Shown here piece after piece: positions 9,956 through 18,747 of a stretch of 64,000 nt of DNA (its first letter is position 1; the number at the start of each line of letters is the position of its first letter). Origin of the DNA: Mesorhizobium loti (GTDB taxonomy: Bacteria; Pseudomonadota; Alphaproteobacteria; Rhizobiales; Rhizobiaceae); contig NZ_QGGH01000017.1 in assembly GCF_003148495.1 (NCBI RefSeq), positions 1-64,000 of the forward strand. Direction: 5' to 3'. The position numbers were made by a program, and so were the translations under genes. A model generated the notes under the pieces. That model was given only the letters and a program-made list of their open reading frames with translations, had not been told where the DNA came from and made no database searches.

Positions 9956-11134
9956 ATGACGGTCGATACCCAACCACAGGGCGACGAACGCGTACACTGG
10001 CTGCCGATGGTGGCGGCGATCTCGTCGATCAGCGTCGTCGGCATCGCCATCGGCCTTGGCATGCCGCTGCTCAGCGTCATCCTGGAAACACGCGGCCATT
10101 CGGCCTCGATGATCGGCCTCAACACGGCCGTCGCCGGCCTCGCCTCGATCGCCGGCGCGCCGCTGGCGACGCCACTCGCCATGCGCTTCGGCGTTGCCTG
10201 GACCATGATTGCGATGATCGCGACCGGCGCGCTTGCCTTTGTCGGCTTTCATTTCGCGCCCGATTTCTGGATGTGGTTTCCGCTGCGCATCGTGCTGCAC
10301 ATCGCGCTGACGGTGCTGTTCATCCTGTCTGAATTCTGGATCAGCACCTCGGCGCCGCCGCACCGGCGCGGCCTTGTGCTGGGCATTTACGCAACGGTTC
10401 TGTCGCTTGGCTTTGCCGCCGGGCCGTGGCTGTTCGCCCATCTCGGCAGCTCAGGCTTCAGGCCGTTCGGCGTCATCATCGGTCTGGTGACGCTGGCAGC
10501 CATACCCGTGCTGGCGGCGCGCAACGAGAGCCCGTCGATCGCCTCCGACGGCGAGACCAGCAATTTCCTGCGCTACATCTGGCTGGTGCCGTCGGCGACC
10601 GCGGCCGTGCTGGTGTTCGGTGCGGTGGAAACCGGCGGCTTTGCGCTGTTTCCGATCTATGGCAGCCGCATCGGCTATTCCGAGGCCGACGCAGCCCTTC
10701 TCCTGACCATGATCGGTCTTGGCAACGTGCTGCTGCAGATCCCGATCGGCATGATCAGCGACCGCGTCAGCGACCGCCGCTATCTGCTGATTGCCTGCGC
10801 CACGGTCGGTCTTGTCGGCACCGTCTTCATGCCCTTCTTCGCCCAGAACTGGCATTTGATGGCAGCACTTCTGTTTGTCTGGGGTGGCGTCGTCGCTGCC
10901 ATGTACACGATCGGCCTTGCCCATCTCGGCTCGCAGCTTTCGGGCCACGAACTGGCGTCGGCCAACGCCGCCTTCGTGCTGTGCTACGGCGTCGGCATGG
11001 TGCTCGGCCCGCAAGCGATCGGCATCGGCATGGATGCGTTCGGTCCGTCCGGCTTCGGCTGGTCGCTAGGCCTGTTCTTCGCCGCCTACATTGCTTTGGT
11101 CGCCGTCAGGCTGGTCCGCAAGATCCTCCTGTAG
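9956..11134 (+). CDS. Major facilitator superfamily transporter
   Basis: From the ATG at 9956 (MTVDTQPQGDERVHW) the protein has 392 residues. It has about twelve hydrophobic segments in two six-helix halves joined by a short hydrophilic loop (NESPSIASDGETSN). The loop IPIGMISDRVSDRR matches the MFS loop 2/8 signature. The longer reading frame opens upstream inside the Nudix gene; the chosen start lies just after that gene's stop. The family exports or imports small solutes by proton coupling. It resembles the YcaD-like group, but the substrate is unknown. Confidence 0.88.
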   Translation: MTVDTQPQGDERVHWLPMVAAISSISVVGIAIGLGMPLLSVILETRGHSASMIGLNTAVAGLASIAGAPLATPLAMRFGVAWTMIAMIATGALAFVGFHFAPDFWMWFPLRIVLHIALTVLFILSEFWISTSAPPHRRGLVLGIYATVLSLGFAAGPWLFAHLGSSGFRPFGVIIGLVTLAAIPVLAARNESPSIASDGETSNFLRYIWLVPSATAAVLVFGAVETGGFALFPIYGSRIGYSEADAALLLTMIGLGNVLLQIPIGMISDRVSDRRYLLIACATVGLVGTVFMPFFAQNWHLMAALLFVWGGVVAAMYTIGLAHLGSQLSGHELASANAAFVLCYGVGMVLGPQAIGIGMDAFGPSGFGWSLGLFFAAYIALVAVRLVRKILL

Positions 11135-11244
11135 CGCGACTGCTACCGGCCCTGCATTCGCATTGGCCGATGACAGGCTGCTGACAGAACCGTGTCAGGA
11201 GCACAGGGCTAAAAGGGTGTCCCAAAACACTTGAGGACACTTCC

Positions 11245-11703
11245 ATGATCGACAGCGGCTTTGAAACCACATCGCTACGAATGACACTGCTTCTGCTTGT
11301 GACCTTCCAGGCCCCGGCCGCCGATGTCGACCGCATCATGGACGCGGTGGTCGCGATCGCACCGCTGGCCATGGGCAAATATGACCGTAATGCCTATCAG
11401 TCGGCGCACGGCATCGAACGCTACAGGCCGCTTGACGGTGCGGCCGCCAGCGCCGAAACGGAATTGCGGCGGCGCCCCGGCACGGTTGAGGTTTCCTTCG
11501 AACTGCCGGACGACCAGACGCTGGCCGCCCGCGTCGTCGAGGCGATTTTCCAGGCCCATTCCTACCAGGAACCGGTGATCCGCATTCAGCCGATCCTTGC
11601 CAGCCGTTCCAAAGGGCTGGACGACCGCGCCAATCCGAATCGCTGGTGGAACACGACCGGCGACTGGAAGAAGGTTGCGGCATCGGCGACAGAAACCGCA
11701 TGA
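11245..11703 (+). CDS. YqfO/NIF3 C-terminal-like small protein (COG3323-type)
   Basis: The protein has up to 152 residues. The start at 11245 has a good GAGG site eight bases upstream; a second ATG at 11281 would give MTLLLLVTFQ, which matches the usual family N-terminus. The conserved pattern is a beta strand, then MGKYDRNAYQSAHG, ERYRPLDGA, a VEVSFELP strand and AHSYQEPVIRI. This is the ferredoxin-like, CutA1-related fold found as the insertion domain of NIF3/YqfO proteins and as a stand-alone protein. Its role is unknown. Older annotations call some members RtxA-like toxins, which nothing here supports. Confidence 0.7.
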   Translation: MIDSGFETTSLRMTLLLLVTFQAPAADVDRIMDAVVAIAPLAMGKYDRNAYQSAHGIERYRPLDGAAASAETELRRRPGTVEVSFELPDDQTLAARVVEAIFQAHSYQEPVIRIQPILASRSKGLDDRANPNRWWNTTGDWKKVAASATETA

Positions 11704-11856
11704 TTTCCGCTCACCAGTCGGCTCAGGCGGGTCGCACAGGACCTACCGGGCTTGACTTTCCGGGCGCGTTCTTTATGTGTCGCGCCAAGTTTCCCGCGTC
11801 CGGGTGTTTCCCCGTGCTCCAGCGGCCAAAACCCCACGAACAAACGGACTGATATC

Positions 11857-12024
11857 ATGGCCAAAGCCGCAAACATCAAGATCAAGCTTCTGTCGACCGC
11901 CGACACCGGTTTCTTCTACGTGACCAGCAAGAACAGCCGTACCAAGACGGACAAGCTGTCGTTCCGCAAGTACGACCCGGTCGCCAAGAAGCACGTCGAA
12001 TTCAAGGAAACCAAGATCAAGTAA
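11857..12024 (+). CDS. rpmG: 50S ribosomal protein L33
   Basis: The 55-residue basic protein [20 protein letters not shown] is bacterial L33. It has the conserved [14 protein letters not shown] and RKYDP motifs and ends in KETKIK. It lacks the CxxC pairs of the zinc-binding form, so it is the cysteine-free version typical of proteobacteria. It is a component of the large ribosomal subunit near the E site. It is monocistronic by context: 153 bases of non-coding DNA precede it, and a strong intrinsic terminator follows 25 bases after the stop. Confidence 0.97.
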   Translation: MAKAANIKIKLLSTADTGFFYVTSKNSRTKTDKLSFRKYDPVAKKHVEFKETKIK

Positions 12025-12049
12025 TCTGGGTTTTCCTTCTGCAATGCCG

Positions 12050-12078
12050 AAACGCCGCCCAGTGGGCGGCGTTTTTCG
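12050..12078 (+). terminator. Intrinsic terminator of rpmG
   Basis: AAACGCCGCCC pairs with GGGCGGCGTTT around a three-base AGT loop, an 11-bp GC-rich stem running directly into a T tract. It sits just after the rpmG stop. Confidence 0.93.
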
Positions 12079-12202
12079 TTTATAGCCAATTGATGTCATT
12101 GCATCCGCGCAAAGCCTCCAGCCAAAAGGATTGACCGTCGCCATGGTTGCGGCACCCTCGGTCGTGTGGGCTGGCAGGGTGTCATGAACAGGGCCCCTAC
12201 GG

Positions 12203-12462
12203 ATGTCGAAGAAGTTGAAAGCTGCAATCATTGCAGCCCTTGTTGCTCTGGCTGCTGGCTTCGCTGTCAGCAACGGGCTGATAAGCAGCAGACGGCCGAC
12301 GAGATCAAGGCCAGGACTGACCAAGTTCTGACCGAGGAGGCAGCCCAGCCTGCACCTCAGCCTGCCTCCGATAATCCCCCTGCACCTTCTACGGAACCTG
12401 CGCCGCAAGCTCCGAGCCCGCTTGCCGCAGCACAGCAGCAAGAGTCTCAACAGGGTCAATGA
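12203..12462 (+). pseudogene. Small secreted proline/glutamine-rich protein broken by a one-base frameshift
   Basis: The ATG at 12203 opens a clean signal peptide, MSKKLKAAIIAALVALAAGF, followed by AVSNG. In that frame the sequence then turns basic (LISSRRPTRSRPG) and soon stops. The -1 frame, from about 12279 to the stop at 12462, encodes a coherent low-complexity secreted tail: DKQQTADEIKARTDQV, then a Pro/Ala/Gln-rich stretch ending QQESQQGQ. Restoring one G in the GGG run at 12275-12277 joins them as AVSNG-ADKQQTADE. Most likely a deletion mutation or a sequencing error; programmed frameshifting is less likely because no slippery heptamer is seen. No known family is recognised. Confidence 0.6.
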
Positions 12463-12619
12463 AAAAGCCCCCCGCACGAGCGAGCCTCTCTCGCAATCAC
12501 CACACCTACGGAGTGTATCGTTTTAATACAATCGCCAATTGGTAGACTCGCACGATGGATAGGCAGTTAGTTTCAGCGTCAGGCTAAAAGGGGGAAATGC
12601 CTCGACCTGGGAGAAAACG

Positions 12620-12829
12620 ATGTCCATTCAAAAAGGTGACTATCGAACAAACAGAGCCGACTACGCGATTGCCGCGACGCATGGCGATGTGCTCGCCGAA
12701 GACAGCGTTCGAGACGAGATTCTGGCAAGAAGAAAAAAGTCCCTGTGGCTAAAGGAGCGGCGATCAGCCAAGTCAGCTGAGAACCCAATGGACAGCTCGC
12801 CGCTGCCTAGAAGAAACCCTCGCGGTTAG
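12620..12829 (+). CDS. Small hypothetical protein
   Basis: A 69-residue ORF starts MSIQKGDYRTNRADYAIAA with a GGGAG ribosome site seven bases upstream. The product is hydrophilic and charged (RRKKSLWLKERR), with no signal peptide, membrane segment or recognisable domain. It is flanked by non-coding DNA on both sides. The ribosome site and normal amino-acid mix favour a real gene, but its length and isolation leave doubt. Confidence 0.4.
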   Translation: MSIQKGDYRTNRADYAIAATHGDVLAEDSVRDEILARRKKSLWLKERRSAKSAENPMDSSPLPRRNPRG

Positions 12830-13220
12830 ACGCCACGGCCACCTTCCGCGATCGCACCATACCCGCACACCACCGATTCGCCCATATTTCCGGAGGCAGC
12901 CGCCGGTATTGACCTCTCGTATGGCGGCCCTACTTCGTGACGAAATGGCTTCCGTTCTTTTTAGAAGACGGCGGGACTAAAGTCTTGTGCCCTACACGCA
13001 AAGGTCTGAGGGGTCCTGTTCGGTTCCGGAAATGTCTGCTGGACGTTCCATTATTTTAGTCAATCGAGATATAACCTTCCCTTCTACTTCCCACCCGACA
13101 TCCGCGCCTGATGCGGCCGTTCGTATCCGCAGGTCCTGCAGTTCCGCAGATTCAGCGCCTTGTGTAGACATGCAACTGGTCGATCGCGTCCCGAGTGCCC
13201 TCAGCCCGGGCCGAGTTCCC
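12830..13220. other. Intergenic stretch without a supported gene
   Basis: Roughly 390 bp lie between the small hypothetical gene and the 3' end of the ABC ATPase gene. Both strands have ORFs of up to about 80 codons overlapping here, but none has a ribosome site or protein-like composition. No terminator hairpin or repeat is evident. Base composition is a little less GC-rich than neighbouring genes. Confidence 0.5.
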
Positions 13221-14288
13221 TCAGCCGACGCGATCACCGTTTTTCGGATCGAACAAATGCAGCGACTCCGGATCGGCCGCCAGCCGCACCACGTCGCCGG
13301 GCTTCACGCCGGCGCGGCCCATGGCAAAGACGCAAAGCTGCTGGCTGGCCAATTTGACGTAGAACTGCGTCGAAAGCCCGAGTGGCTCCACCACCCCCAC
13401 CTCGCCCTTCAACGCCCCGTCATCCGCCAGCCGGATATGCTCGGGCCGCAGACCGACGGTGATGGCGTCACCGTCCTTCAGCGGCAGGCCTTCCGGCAGG
13501 CGCAGCGCCTGGCCATCGGCCAGTACGGCCTCCGACGTACCACGCTGACGAACCGTCGCCGGCAGAAAATTCATGCCGGGTGAACCGATGAAGCCAGCGA
13601 CGAACATGTTGGCCGGCCGGTCATAGAGATCGAGCGGCGCGCCGACCTGCTGGATCAGCCCGTCATGCATGACGACAATCCGGTCAGCCATGGTCATCGC
13701 CTCGATCTGGTCGTGCGTGACGTAGACCGATGTCGTCTTCAGTTGCTGGTGCAGTGCCTTGATCTCGGCGCGCATATGGACGCGCAGCTTGGCGTCGAGG
13801 TTCGACAGCGGCTCGTCGAACAGGAAGACCTTGGGGTCGCGCACAATCGCACGGCCCATGGCGACGCGCTGACGCTGGCCGCCGGAAAGTTGCCGCGGCA
13901 AGCGCTGCAGGAACGTGTCGAGCCCGAGCCGCTTGGCGGCGCCGTCCACCCTCGCGTCGATCGTCGCCTTCTCCGCCTTCTTCAAGAGCAGGCTGAAACC
14001 CATGTTCTTCGACACGTCCATATGCGGATAGAGCGCGTAGGACTGGAACACCATGGCGATGTCGCGGTCCTTGGGTGCTACATCATTGACCAGCCGCTCG
14101 CCGATGCGGATCTCGCCGCCGGAAGCCTCCTCCAGCCCGGCGATCATGCGCAAGAGCGTGGACTTGCCGCAGCCTGACGGCCCAACCAGGACGACGAACT
14201 CGCCATCGGCGATTTCAAGGTCGACCGCGTGCAGGACGCGGACGGCGCCATAATCCTTGCGGACTTTTTCGAGCGTAACAGAGGCCAT
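13221..14288 (-). CDS. Carbohydrate-type ABC transporter ATP-binding protein (MalK/UgpC family)
   Basis: The 355-residue protein has Walker A GPSGCGKST (about 37-45), signature LSGGQRQRVAMGRA (about 136) and Walker B VFLFDEPLSNLD. The C-terminal TOBE/MalK-type regulatory domain (from about 240, GSPGMNFLPA, VGLRPEHI) marks the sugar-importer (CUT1) class. It hydrolyses ATP on the cytoplasmic side to drive import. It is the last gene of a leftward operon with two permeases and a binding protein. The substrate cannot be read from it. Confidence 0.93.
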   Translation of the reverse strand: MASVTLEKVRKDYGAVRVLHAVDLEIADGEFVVLVGPSGCGKSTLLRMIAGLEEASGGEIRIGERLVNDVAPKDRDIAMVFQSYALYPHMDVSKNMGFSLLLKKAEKATIDARVDGAAKRLGLDTFLQRLPRQLSGGQRQRVAMGRAIVRDPKVFLFDEPLSNLDAKLRVHMRAEIKALHQQLKTTSVYVTHDQIEAMTMADRIVVMHDGLIQQVGAPLDLYDRPANMFVAGFIGSPGMNFLPATVRQRGTSEAVLADGQALRLPEGLPLKDGDAITVGLRPEHIRLADDGALKGEVGVVEPLGLSTQFYVKLASQQLCVFAMGRAGVKPGDVVRLAADPESLHLFDPKNGDRVG

Positions 14289-14292
14289 CGAT

Positions 14293-15141
14293 CTATCCTT
14301 TGACGGCGCCGGCGGTCAGGCCGGTGACGAGATAGCGTTGCAGGAAGGCGAAGAAGATGCAGACCGGGATCAGCGCCAGGACGGACGCGGCCATCATCTG
14401 TCCCCAGTCGACGGCGAACTTGCCTATGTAGGTGAGCAGCCCAACCGCGAAGGTTTTCTTGTCATCGCTGGAAATCAGCATCAGCGCGAACAACAGCTCG
14501 CTCCAGGCAGCTGTGAAGACGAAACCCAGTGTCGCACCCATGCCGGGCAGCGTCAGCGGCACGATCACCTTGCGCATGGCCTCAGCGCGCGTGCAGCCGT
14601 CGATCATTGCCGCCTCTTCCAGGTCCTTTGGGATACCATCGAAGAAGGACTGCATCAGGAAGGTGGCGAAGGCTGTGTTGAAGGCAGTGTAGATGATGAT
14701 CAGCCCGATCAGGCTGTTGGTGAGGCCAAGCTCGCCCATGACGCGGTAGATCGGCGGAATGACCATCACCAGCGGGAAGGTTTGGGTCAAAAGCAGCATG
14801 ATGGCGAGCGCCGCCTTGCCGCGGAAGGTGAAGCGCGACATGGCATAGCCGGCGAGCGTGGCAATGACCGTCACCAACGCCGCCGTCGCCATCGAAACGA
14901 TGACACTGTTCAGGAAATAGCGTGGGAAATCAGAGACTTCCAGAACGGTATAGAAATTCTGAAAGGTCGTCTGCGACGGCCACAAGGTGATGCCTTCGGA
15001 ATAGAGCAATCGCTCCGGCGTGACCGATATTTTCAGTGTCCAGAAGATCGGGAACAGCGCGAAGATCATGTAGGTCGCGATGGCGCCGTAGAGGCCGATA
15101 CCGCTGAGAAAGCGTGAAGAGGTGGAGCGCCCGGCGATCAT
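14293..15141 (-). CDS. ABC transporter permease (MalG-type)
   Basis: The 282-residue protein starts at the ATG at 15141 (MIAGRSTSSRF); its A is shared with the stop of the preceding permease gene (TGATG). It has six hydrophobic segments and the EAA loop EEAAMIDGCTRAEAMRKVIVP (near residue 190), which contacts the ATPase. It is an inner-membrane channel subunit of a CUT1 carbohydrate importer. Four bases separate it from the ATPase gene. Confidence 0.93.
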   Translation of the reverse strand: MIAGRSTSSRFLSGIGLYGAIATYMIFALFPIFWTLKISVTPERLLYSEGITLWPSQTTFQNFYTVLEVSDFPRYFLNSVIVSMATAALVTVIATLAGYAMSRFTFRGKAALAIMLLLTQTFPLVMVIPPIYRVMGELGLTNSLIGLIIIYTAFNTAFATFLMQSFFDGIPKDLEEAAMIDGCTRAEAMRKVIVPLTLPGMGATLGFVFTAAWSELLFALMLISSDDKKTFAVGLLTYIGKFAVDWGQMMAASVLALIPVCIFFAFLQRYLVTGLTAGAVKG

Positions 15142-16067
15142 CAGACGTGCCTCACGATTGAGCGCCGAATGCCGATCAGCGCCACGGCATAGACGATGAG
15201 CAAGACGAGCAGCAGCACCGCCACCGCCGAGGCGTAGCCCTTGTCCAGGGACTTGAAGGCGCTGACATAGATGTAGACCGGCACGGTGCTTGTCGACCCG
15301 GCGGGACCGCCTGCCGTCATCACAAAGATCAGGTCGGCAAATGTGGCGATCCAGATGGTGCGCAGCATGACGGTGATGGCGATGGTTGGCGCCAGGAACG
15401 GCAGCGTCACCTTGGTGAAGCGCTGCCACGGCGAGGCACCGTCGATGGCAGCGGCTTCATGCAGTTCCGACGGGATCGACTTGAGCGCCGCGAGCAGCGT
15501 GATGGCGAAGAACGGGATGCCGAACCAGATGTTTGCGATGATCGGCCCCCACATCGCGGTGGCCGGGTCGGACAGGATGCTGGTGGTCGACTCAGCCCTG
15601 AGCCCCAATGCGAAGAGCCAGTGCGGCAGCGGTCCGATGATCGGGTTGAACAGCCATGCCCAGGTCAGGCCCGACAGGAACGAAGGCACGGCCCATGGCA
15701 GAAAGACCACAGCCTGGACAAATTTGCGTCCGACGAACGGTTTGTCGAGAAGCAGCGCCAGGCCAAGGCCAAGGAAGAACTGGAAGAAGAGGCTGGCGAC
15801 TGTCCACCACAGCGTGTTGACCAGCGCCTGCCCGAGCACCTGGTCCGACAGCATCGCCTGATACTGTCCGAGCCCGACATATTCCGATTTGAAAGCCGAG
15901 AATTTGCGGAAGGAGTAGCTGATGCCGATGATGAGCGGCACCAGAAGCACCACGACCAGCAGGATGATCGCCGGGCTGAGATACAGCCATGGCTCGATTG
16001 CGGCGTTCGAGAGCCGCTTGCGACGCGGCTTGCCGGCGGATCGTATTTCGGACACGGCGTAGGTCAT
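15141..16067 (-). CDS. ABC transporter permease (MalF-type)
   Basis: The likely start is the ATG at 16067 (MTYAVSEIRSAGKP), giving 308 residues. The frame is open to 16124, but that extension runs into an intergenic repeat and is probably not coding. Six membrane segments are visible, plus the EAA motif HEAAAIDGASPWQRFTKVTLP (near residue 215). The N-terminus is basic (KPRRKRL) before the first helix, as in MalF-type subunits. It partners the MalG-type permease with which it overlaps by one base. Confidence 0.92.
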   Translation of the reverse strand: MTYAVSEIRSAGKPRRKRLSNAAIEPWLYLSPAIILLVVVLLVPLIIGISYSFRKFSAFKSEYVGLGQYQAMLSDQVLGQALVNTLWWTVASLFFQFFLGLGLALLLDKPFVGRKFVQAVVFLPWAVPSFLSGLTWAWLFNPIIGPLPHWLFALGLRAESTTSILSDPATAMWGPIIANIWFGIPFFAITLLAALKSIPSELHEAAAIDGASPWQRFTKVTLPFLAPTIAITVMLRTIWIATFADLIFVMTAGGPAGSTSTVPVYIYVSAFKSLDKGYASAVAVLLLVLLIVYAVALIGIRRSIVRHV

Positions 16068-16110
16068 TGGGTGAGGATCGGCTCCCTGGAGCGGCGTCGG
16101 GGACAGCGTC

Positions 16111-16241
16111 CTTCTCCCCGTCACTATACGGGGAGAAGATGCCGGCAGGCAGATGAGGGGCAGTGCTGAGCTGACAGAACTTGGCGCCGCCCCTCATCCG
16201 GCCCTATCGGGCCACCTTCTCCCCGTGAAACGGGGAGAAGG
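16111..16241. repeat. RIME-type rhizobial intergenic mosaic repeat
   Basis: The element is bounded by two hairpins built from the same arms: CTTCTCCCCGT/ACGGGGAGAAG at 16111-16138, and CCTTCTCCCCGT-GAA-ACGGGGAGAAGG at 16215-16241. Between them, ATGAGGGGC (16153-16161) pairs with GCCCCTCAT (16189-16197), and GGCCC-TATC-GGGCC lies at 16200-16213. This layout of large palindromes matches the rhizobial RIME elements known from the literature. It sits between the binding-protein gene and the first permease gene, where its hairpins could dampen read-through or stabilise the upstream mRNA. Confidence 0.85.
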
Positions 16242-16252
16242 AAAAAAGGCGG

Positions 16253-17530
16253 CTACTTCTTGTTCTTGGCCAGCCAGTCCTGCTGTTCCTTGGTCAGGAA
16301 CGTGGCCCATGCGTCGGCCGCTTCCTTGGCCGTCTTCTGGCCAAGCAGGACTTCCTGAAAATTCTTGATCGCCACCTGGTCGACGAAGTTGCCGAGGTTC
16401 TCCAGATGCGTCGGCGGGGTCACCATTTCATATTTGGAGGTATCGCTGAGCTCCGTGAACCAGCCCTTGAACTGCTCGGTCTTGAAATGGGCATCCTGGT
16501 CGGCGCCCTTGTGGATCGGGACGACGCCGACTTCCTTGGCCCATTCGAGATTGTCCTTCGGCGACAGCAGCGTCGCCATCAGCTTCCAGGCATCGTCCTT
16601 GTGCTGCGAGTTGGCAAACATCGCCCAGCCGGCATAGCCCAGCGTCGGATAGGACTTGCCGCTCGGCCCGACCGGCATCGGCGCCACGGCGAAGTCGTCG
16701 GCGCTCATCTTGTCGGCGATGCCGAGCAGCGCGTCCGGATCCTGGTTGAGCATGGCGCAGGTGCCGGAGTAGAAGCCGGTGACCGTTTCGTTGAAGCCCC
16801 AGCTCACCGCATCTTTCGGCGCCAGGCCGTCCTTGTACATGTCGGCCAGCATCTGCAGGCCCTTGACCGAGCCTTCGTCGTTGATCGTCGAGGTGCCGTC
16901 CTCGTTGAAGTAGCCACCCTTGCCGGCGGCGATGTTCATGAACATGTGCATGCCGTTGAAGGCGCCCGGCCCGCCGCGCAGGCAGTAGCCGTACTTCCCC
17001 GGGAGCGCGGAAATCTTCTTGGAATCGGCAATGAAATCATCAAGCGTCGCCGGCGGGCCATCGAGGCCGGCCTCTTTGAACAGTTTCTTGTTCCAGAACA
17101 GCGCGTTCACATAGTAGCCGTAGGGGATCATGAACTGGGTGTTGTTGACGGTCGAGCCGAACTGCTTGGCGCGGTCGCCGAGCGTCTTGGCGTCGTCCCA
17201 TTTGGCCATATACGGGCCGAGATCCTCCAGCTGGGCATTGTTGGCATAGAGGCCCATCCAGCGTTCCGGCATCTCGACGATATCGGGCGTATCGCCGGCC
17301 TGCACCATGGTGAGGAATTTCTCGAAAGCCTGGCCCCAGGGCAGCGAGATCAGCTCGACCTTGACGCCCGGATTGGCCGTTTCGAACTCGGCAATCTGCT
17401 TCTTCAGGAATTCGGTGCGTGGCGGGCTGGTGATGACTTCGACCATTTTCAGGGTCGAATCGGCCATAGCGCTTCCGGCGAAAATCGCCAGCCCCGCAAC
17501 GGTGGCAAGCATGACGGTCAGTTTTTTCAT
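16253..17530 (-). CDS. Extracellular solute-binding protein of a carbohydrate-type ABC importer
   Basis: The 425-residue protein starts MKKLTVMLATVAGLAIFAGS with a GGGAG ribosome site. The signal peptide is cleaved near SAMA-DST, so the product is periplasmic. The family 1 solute-binding signature appears as a long variable-substrate fold with TANPGVKVELISLPWG and GGYFNEDGTSTINDEG-like segments; its length is usual for sugar-binding proteins. It captures the substrate for the downstream permease pair. The PLP lyase gene lies 29 bases upstream in the same operon, the main clue to the substrate. Confidence 0.92.
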   Translation of the reverse strand: MKKLTVMLATVAGLAIFAGSAMADSTLKMVEVITSPPRTEFLKKQIAEFETANPGVKVELISLPWGQAFEKFLTMVQAGDTPDIVEMPERWMGLYANNAQLEDLGPYMAKWDDAKTLGDRAKQFGSTVNNTQFMIPYGYYVNALFWNKKLFKEAGLDGPPATLDDFIADSKKISALPGKYGYCLRGGPGAFNGMHMFMNIAAGKGGYFNEDGTSTINDEGSVKGLQMLADMYKDGLAPKDAVSWGFNETVTGFYSGTCAMLNQDPDALLGIADKMSADDFAVAPMPVGPSGKSYPTLGYAGWAMFANSQHKDDAWKLMATLLSPKDNLEWAKEVGVVPIHKGADQDAHFKTEQFKGWFTELSDTSKYEMVTPPTHLENLGNFVDQVAIKNFQEVLLGQKTAKEAADAWATFLTKEQQDWLAKNKK

Positions 17531-17559
17531 GTTCAAGACTCCCATTTTGAACCCGCTTG

Positions 17560-18747
17560 TTATTTTCTGGCTTTTTCGAAGGCTTGGGCGACATCAGCCC
17601 ACAGGTCTTCGACACTCTCCAATCCGACATTGAAGCGGATGGTTCGGGGGCTGACGCCGAAGCGCGCCATCGAATTCAGGCCCGGCGTCTGCTCCAGCGA
17701 CGCCTTGGCCGGCACGACCAGGCTTTCATGCCCGCCCCAGCTGACGCCGATGCGGAAATATTTCAGCGCATCGACGAAAACGGGGATGTCGATATCGTCC
17801 GTCACCTCGAAGGAGAACAGACCGGCATAGCCGGCCAGTGTCGCCTTGCCTGGATGGTTCGAATAGACGGGATGGTTGACCCGCTCGACATTGGCATGCG
17901 CCTTCAGCCGTTCGGCGATGGTCAGGCCGCTCTTCATGTGGTGCGGCAGGCGCAGCGCCAGCGTGCGCAGGCCGCGCAACAAAAGCCACGCCTCGAACGG
18001 TGACAGCTTGCCGCCGAGATAGGAATAGGTCTGCTCGTTGATGTGCTTGATATGGGCGGCCGAACCCGCCACGACGCCGGCGACGGTGTCGCTGTGGCCG
18101 CCGAGATATTTCGAGGCCGAATGCAGCACGAGGTCGACGCCATGCGTGATCGGCTTCTGGAACACTGGCGTCGCCCAGGAATTGTCGATCGTGGTGACGA
18201 TGCCCTGCTCCTTGGCCAACCGCGTCAGATGCGCGATGTCCTGCAGCTCGAACATCATCGAGGTCGGGCTTTCCAGGTAGAGCAGCTTGGCGCCGGGAAG
18301 TGCCGCCGCAACCGCGTCCGGGTCGGAGCCGTCGACATAGTCGACCTTGATGTTGAGCCGCGGTAACAGCCGCTCGAACAGCCGGTAGGCATCGCCATAG
18401 CAATTGCGCACCGCCACAATGCGCTCGCCTGCCCCAACGAAGGCAAGCACCGTGGCGCTGATCGCCGCCATGCCGCTGGAAAAGCCGCGCGCTGCCTCGG
18501 CACCTTCGAGCGCGGCGACACGCGCCTCGAACTCCATCACCGTCGGATTGTCACCACGCGAATAGATCGGCTGCCGTCGTTTGCCGGCAAAAGTGTCTGC
18601 CATCTCGGCATAATTGGCGAAGGTGAACAGCGAGGTCTGGTAGATCGGCGGCACCACCGCACCGCCGGGAAACGGTTCGTCATGCGCCAAGAGTGTCGCC
18701 GCCTCGGCAAGATAGTCGTGATCGAAACCGGATGGATGCTCGTTCAT
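17560..18747 (-). CDS. PLP-dependent Cys/Met metabolism enzyme (cystathionine lyase-like)
   Basis: The 395-residue protein belongs to the Cys/Met-metabolism fold I group. Substrate-pocket motifs are YSRGDNPTV (about 62) and GFSSGMAAISATVLAF. The PLP lysine lies in LVLHSASKYLGGHSD (about 208), and IDNSWATPVFQKP precedes it. Members perform beta- or gamma-elimination or replacement on sulfur amino acids. The start overlaps the GntR stop by four bases, and the ABC importer follows, so its substrate is probably delivered by that importer. The exact reaction (cystathionine beta-lyase, gamma-lyase or a specialised lyase) is not determined. Confidence 0.88.
   Translation of the reverse strand: MNEHPSGFDHDYLAEAATLLAHDEPFPGGAVVPPIYQTSLFTFANYAEMADTFAGKRRQPIYSRGDNPTVMEFEARVAALEGAEAARGFSSGMAAISATVLAFVGAGERIVAVRNCYGDAYRLFERLLPRLNIKVDYVDGSDPDAVAAALPGAKLLYLESPTSMMFELQDIAHLTRLAKEQGIVTTIDNSWATPVFQKPITHGVDLVLHSASKYLGGHSDTVAGVVAGSAAHIKHINEQTYSYLGGKLSPFEAWLLLRGLRTLALRLPHHMKSGLTIAERLKAHANVERVNHPVYSNHPGKATLAGYAGLFSFEVTDDIDIPVFVDALKYFRIGVSWGGHESLVVPAKASLEQTPGLNSMARFGVSPRTIRFNVGLESVEDLWADVAQAFEKARK

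Noticed and set aside
11181-11198. CTGACA-N6-TGTCAG hairpin upstream of the YqfO-like gene
   Set aside because: Short stem with no T-run and no second copy; could be chance.
12992-13237. 81-codon ORF on the - strand in the gap before the ABC ATPase gene
   Set aside because: No ribosome site, no recognisable sequence character and overlap with the ATPase gene end.
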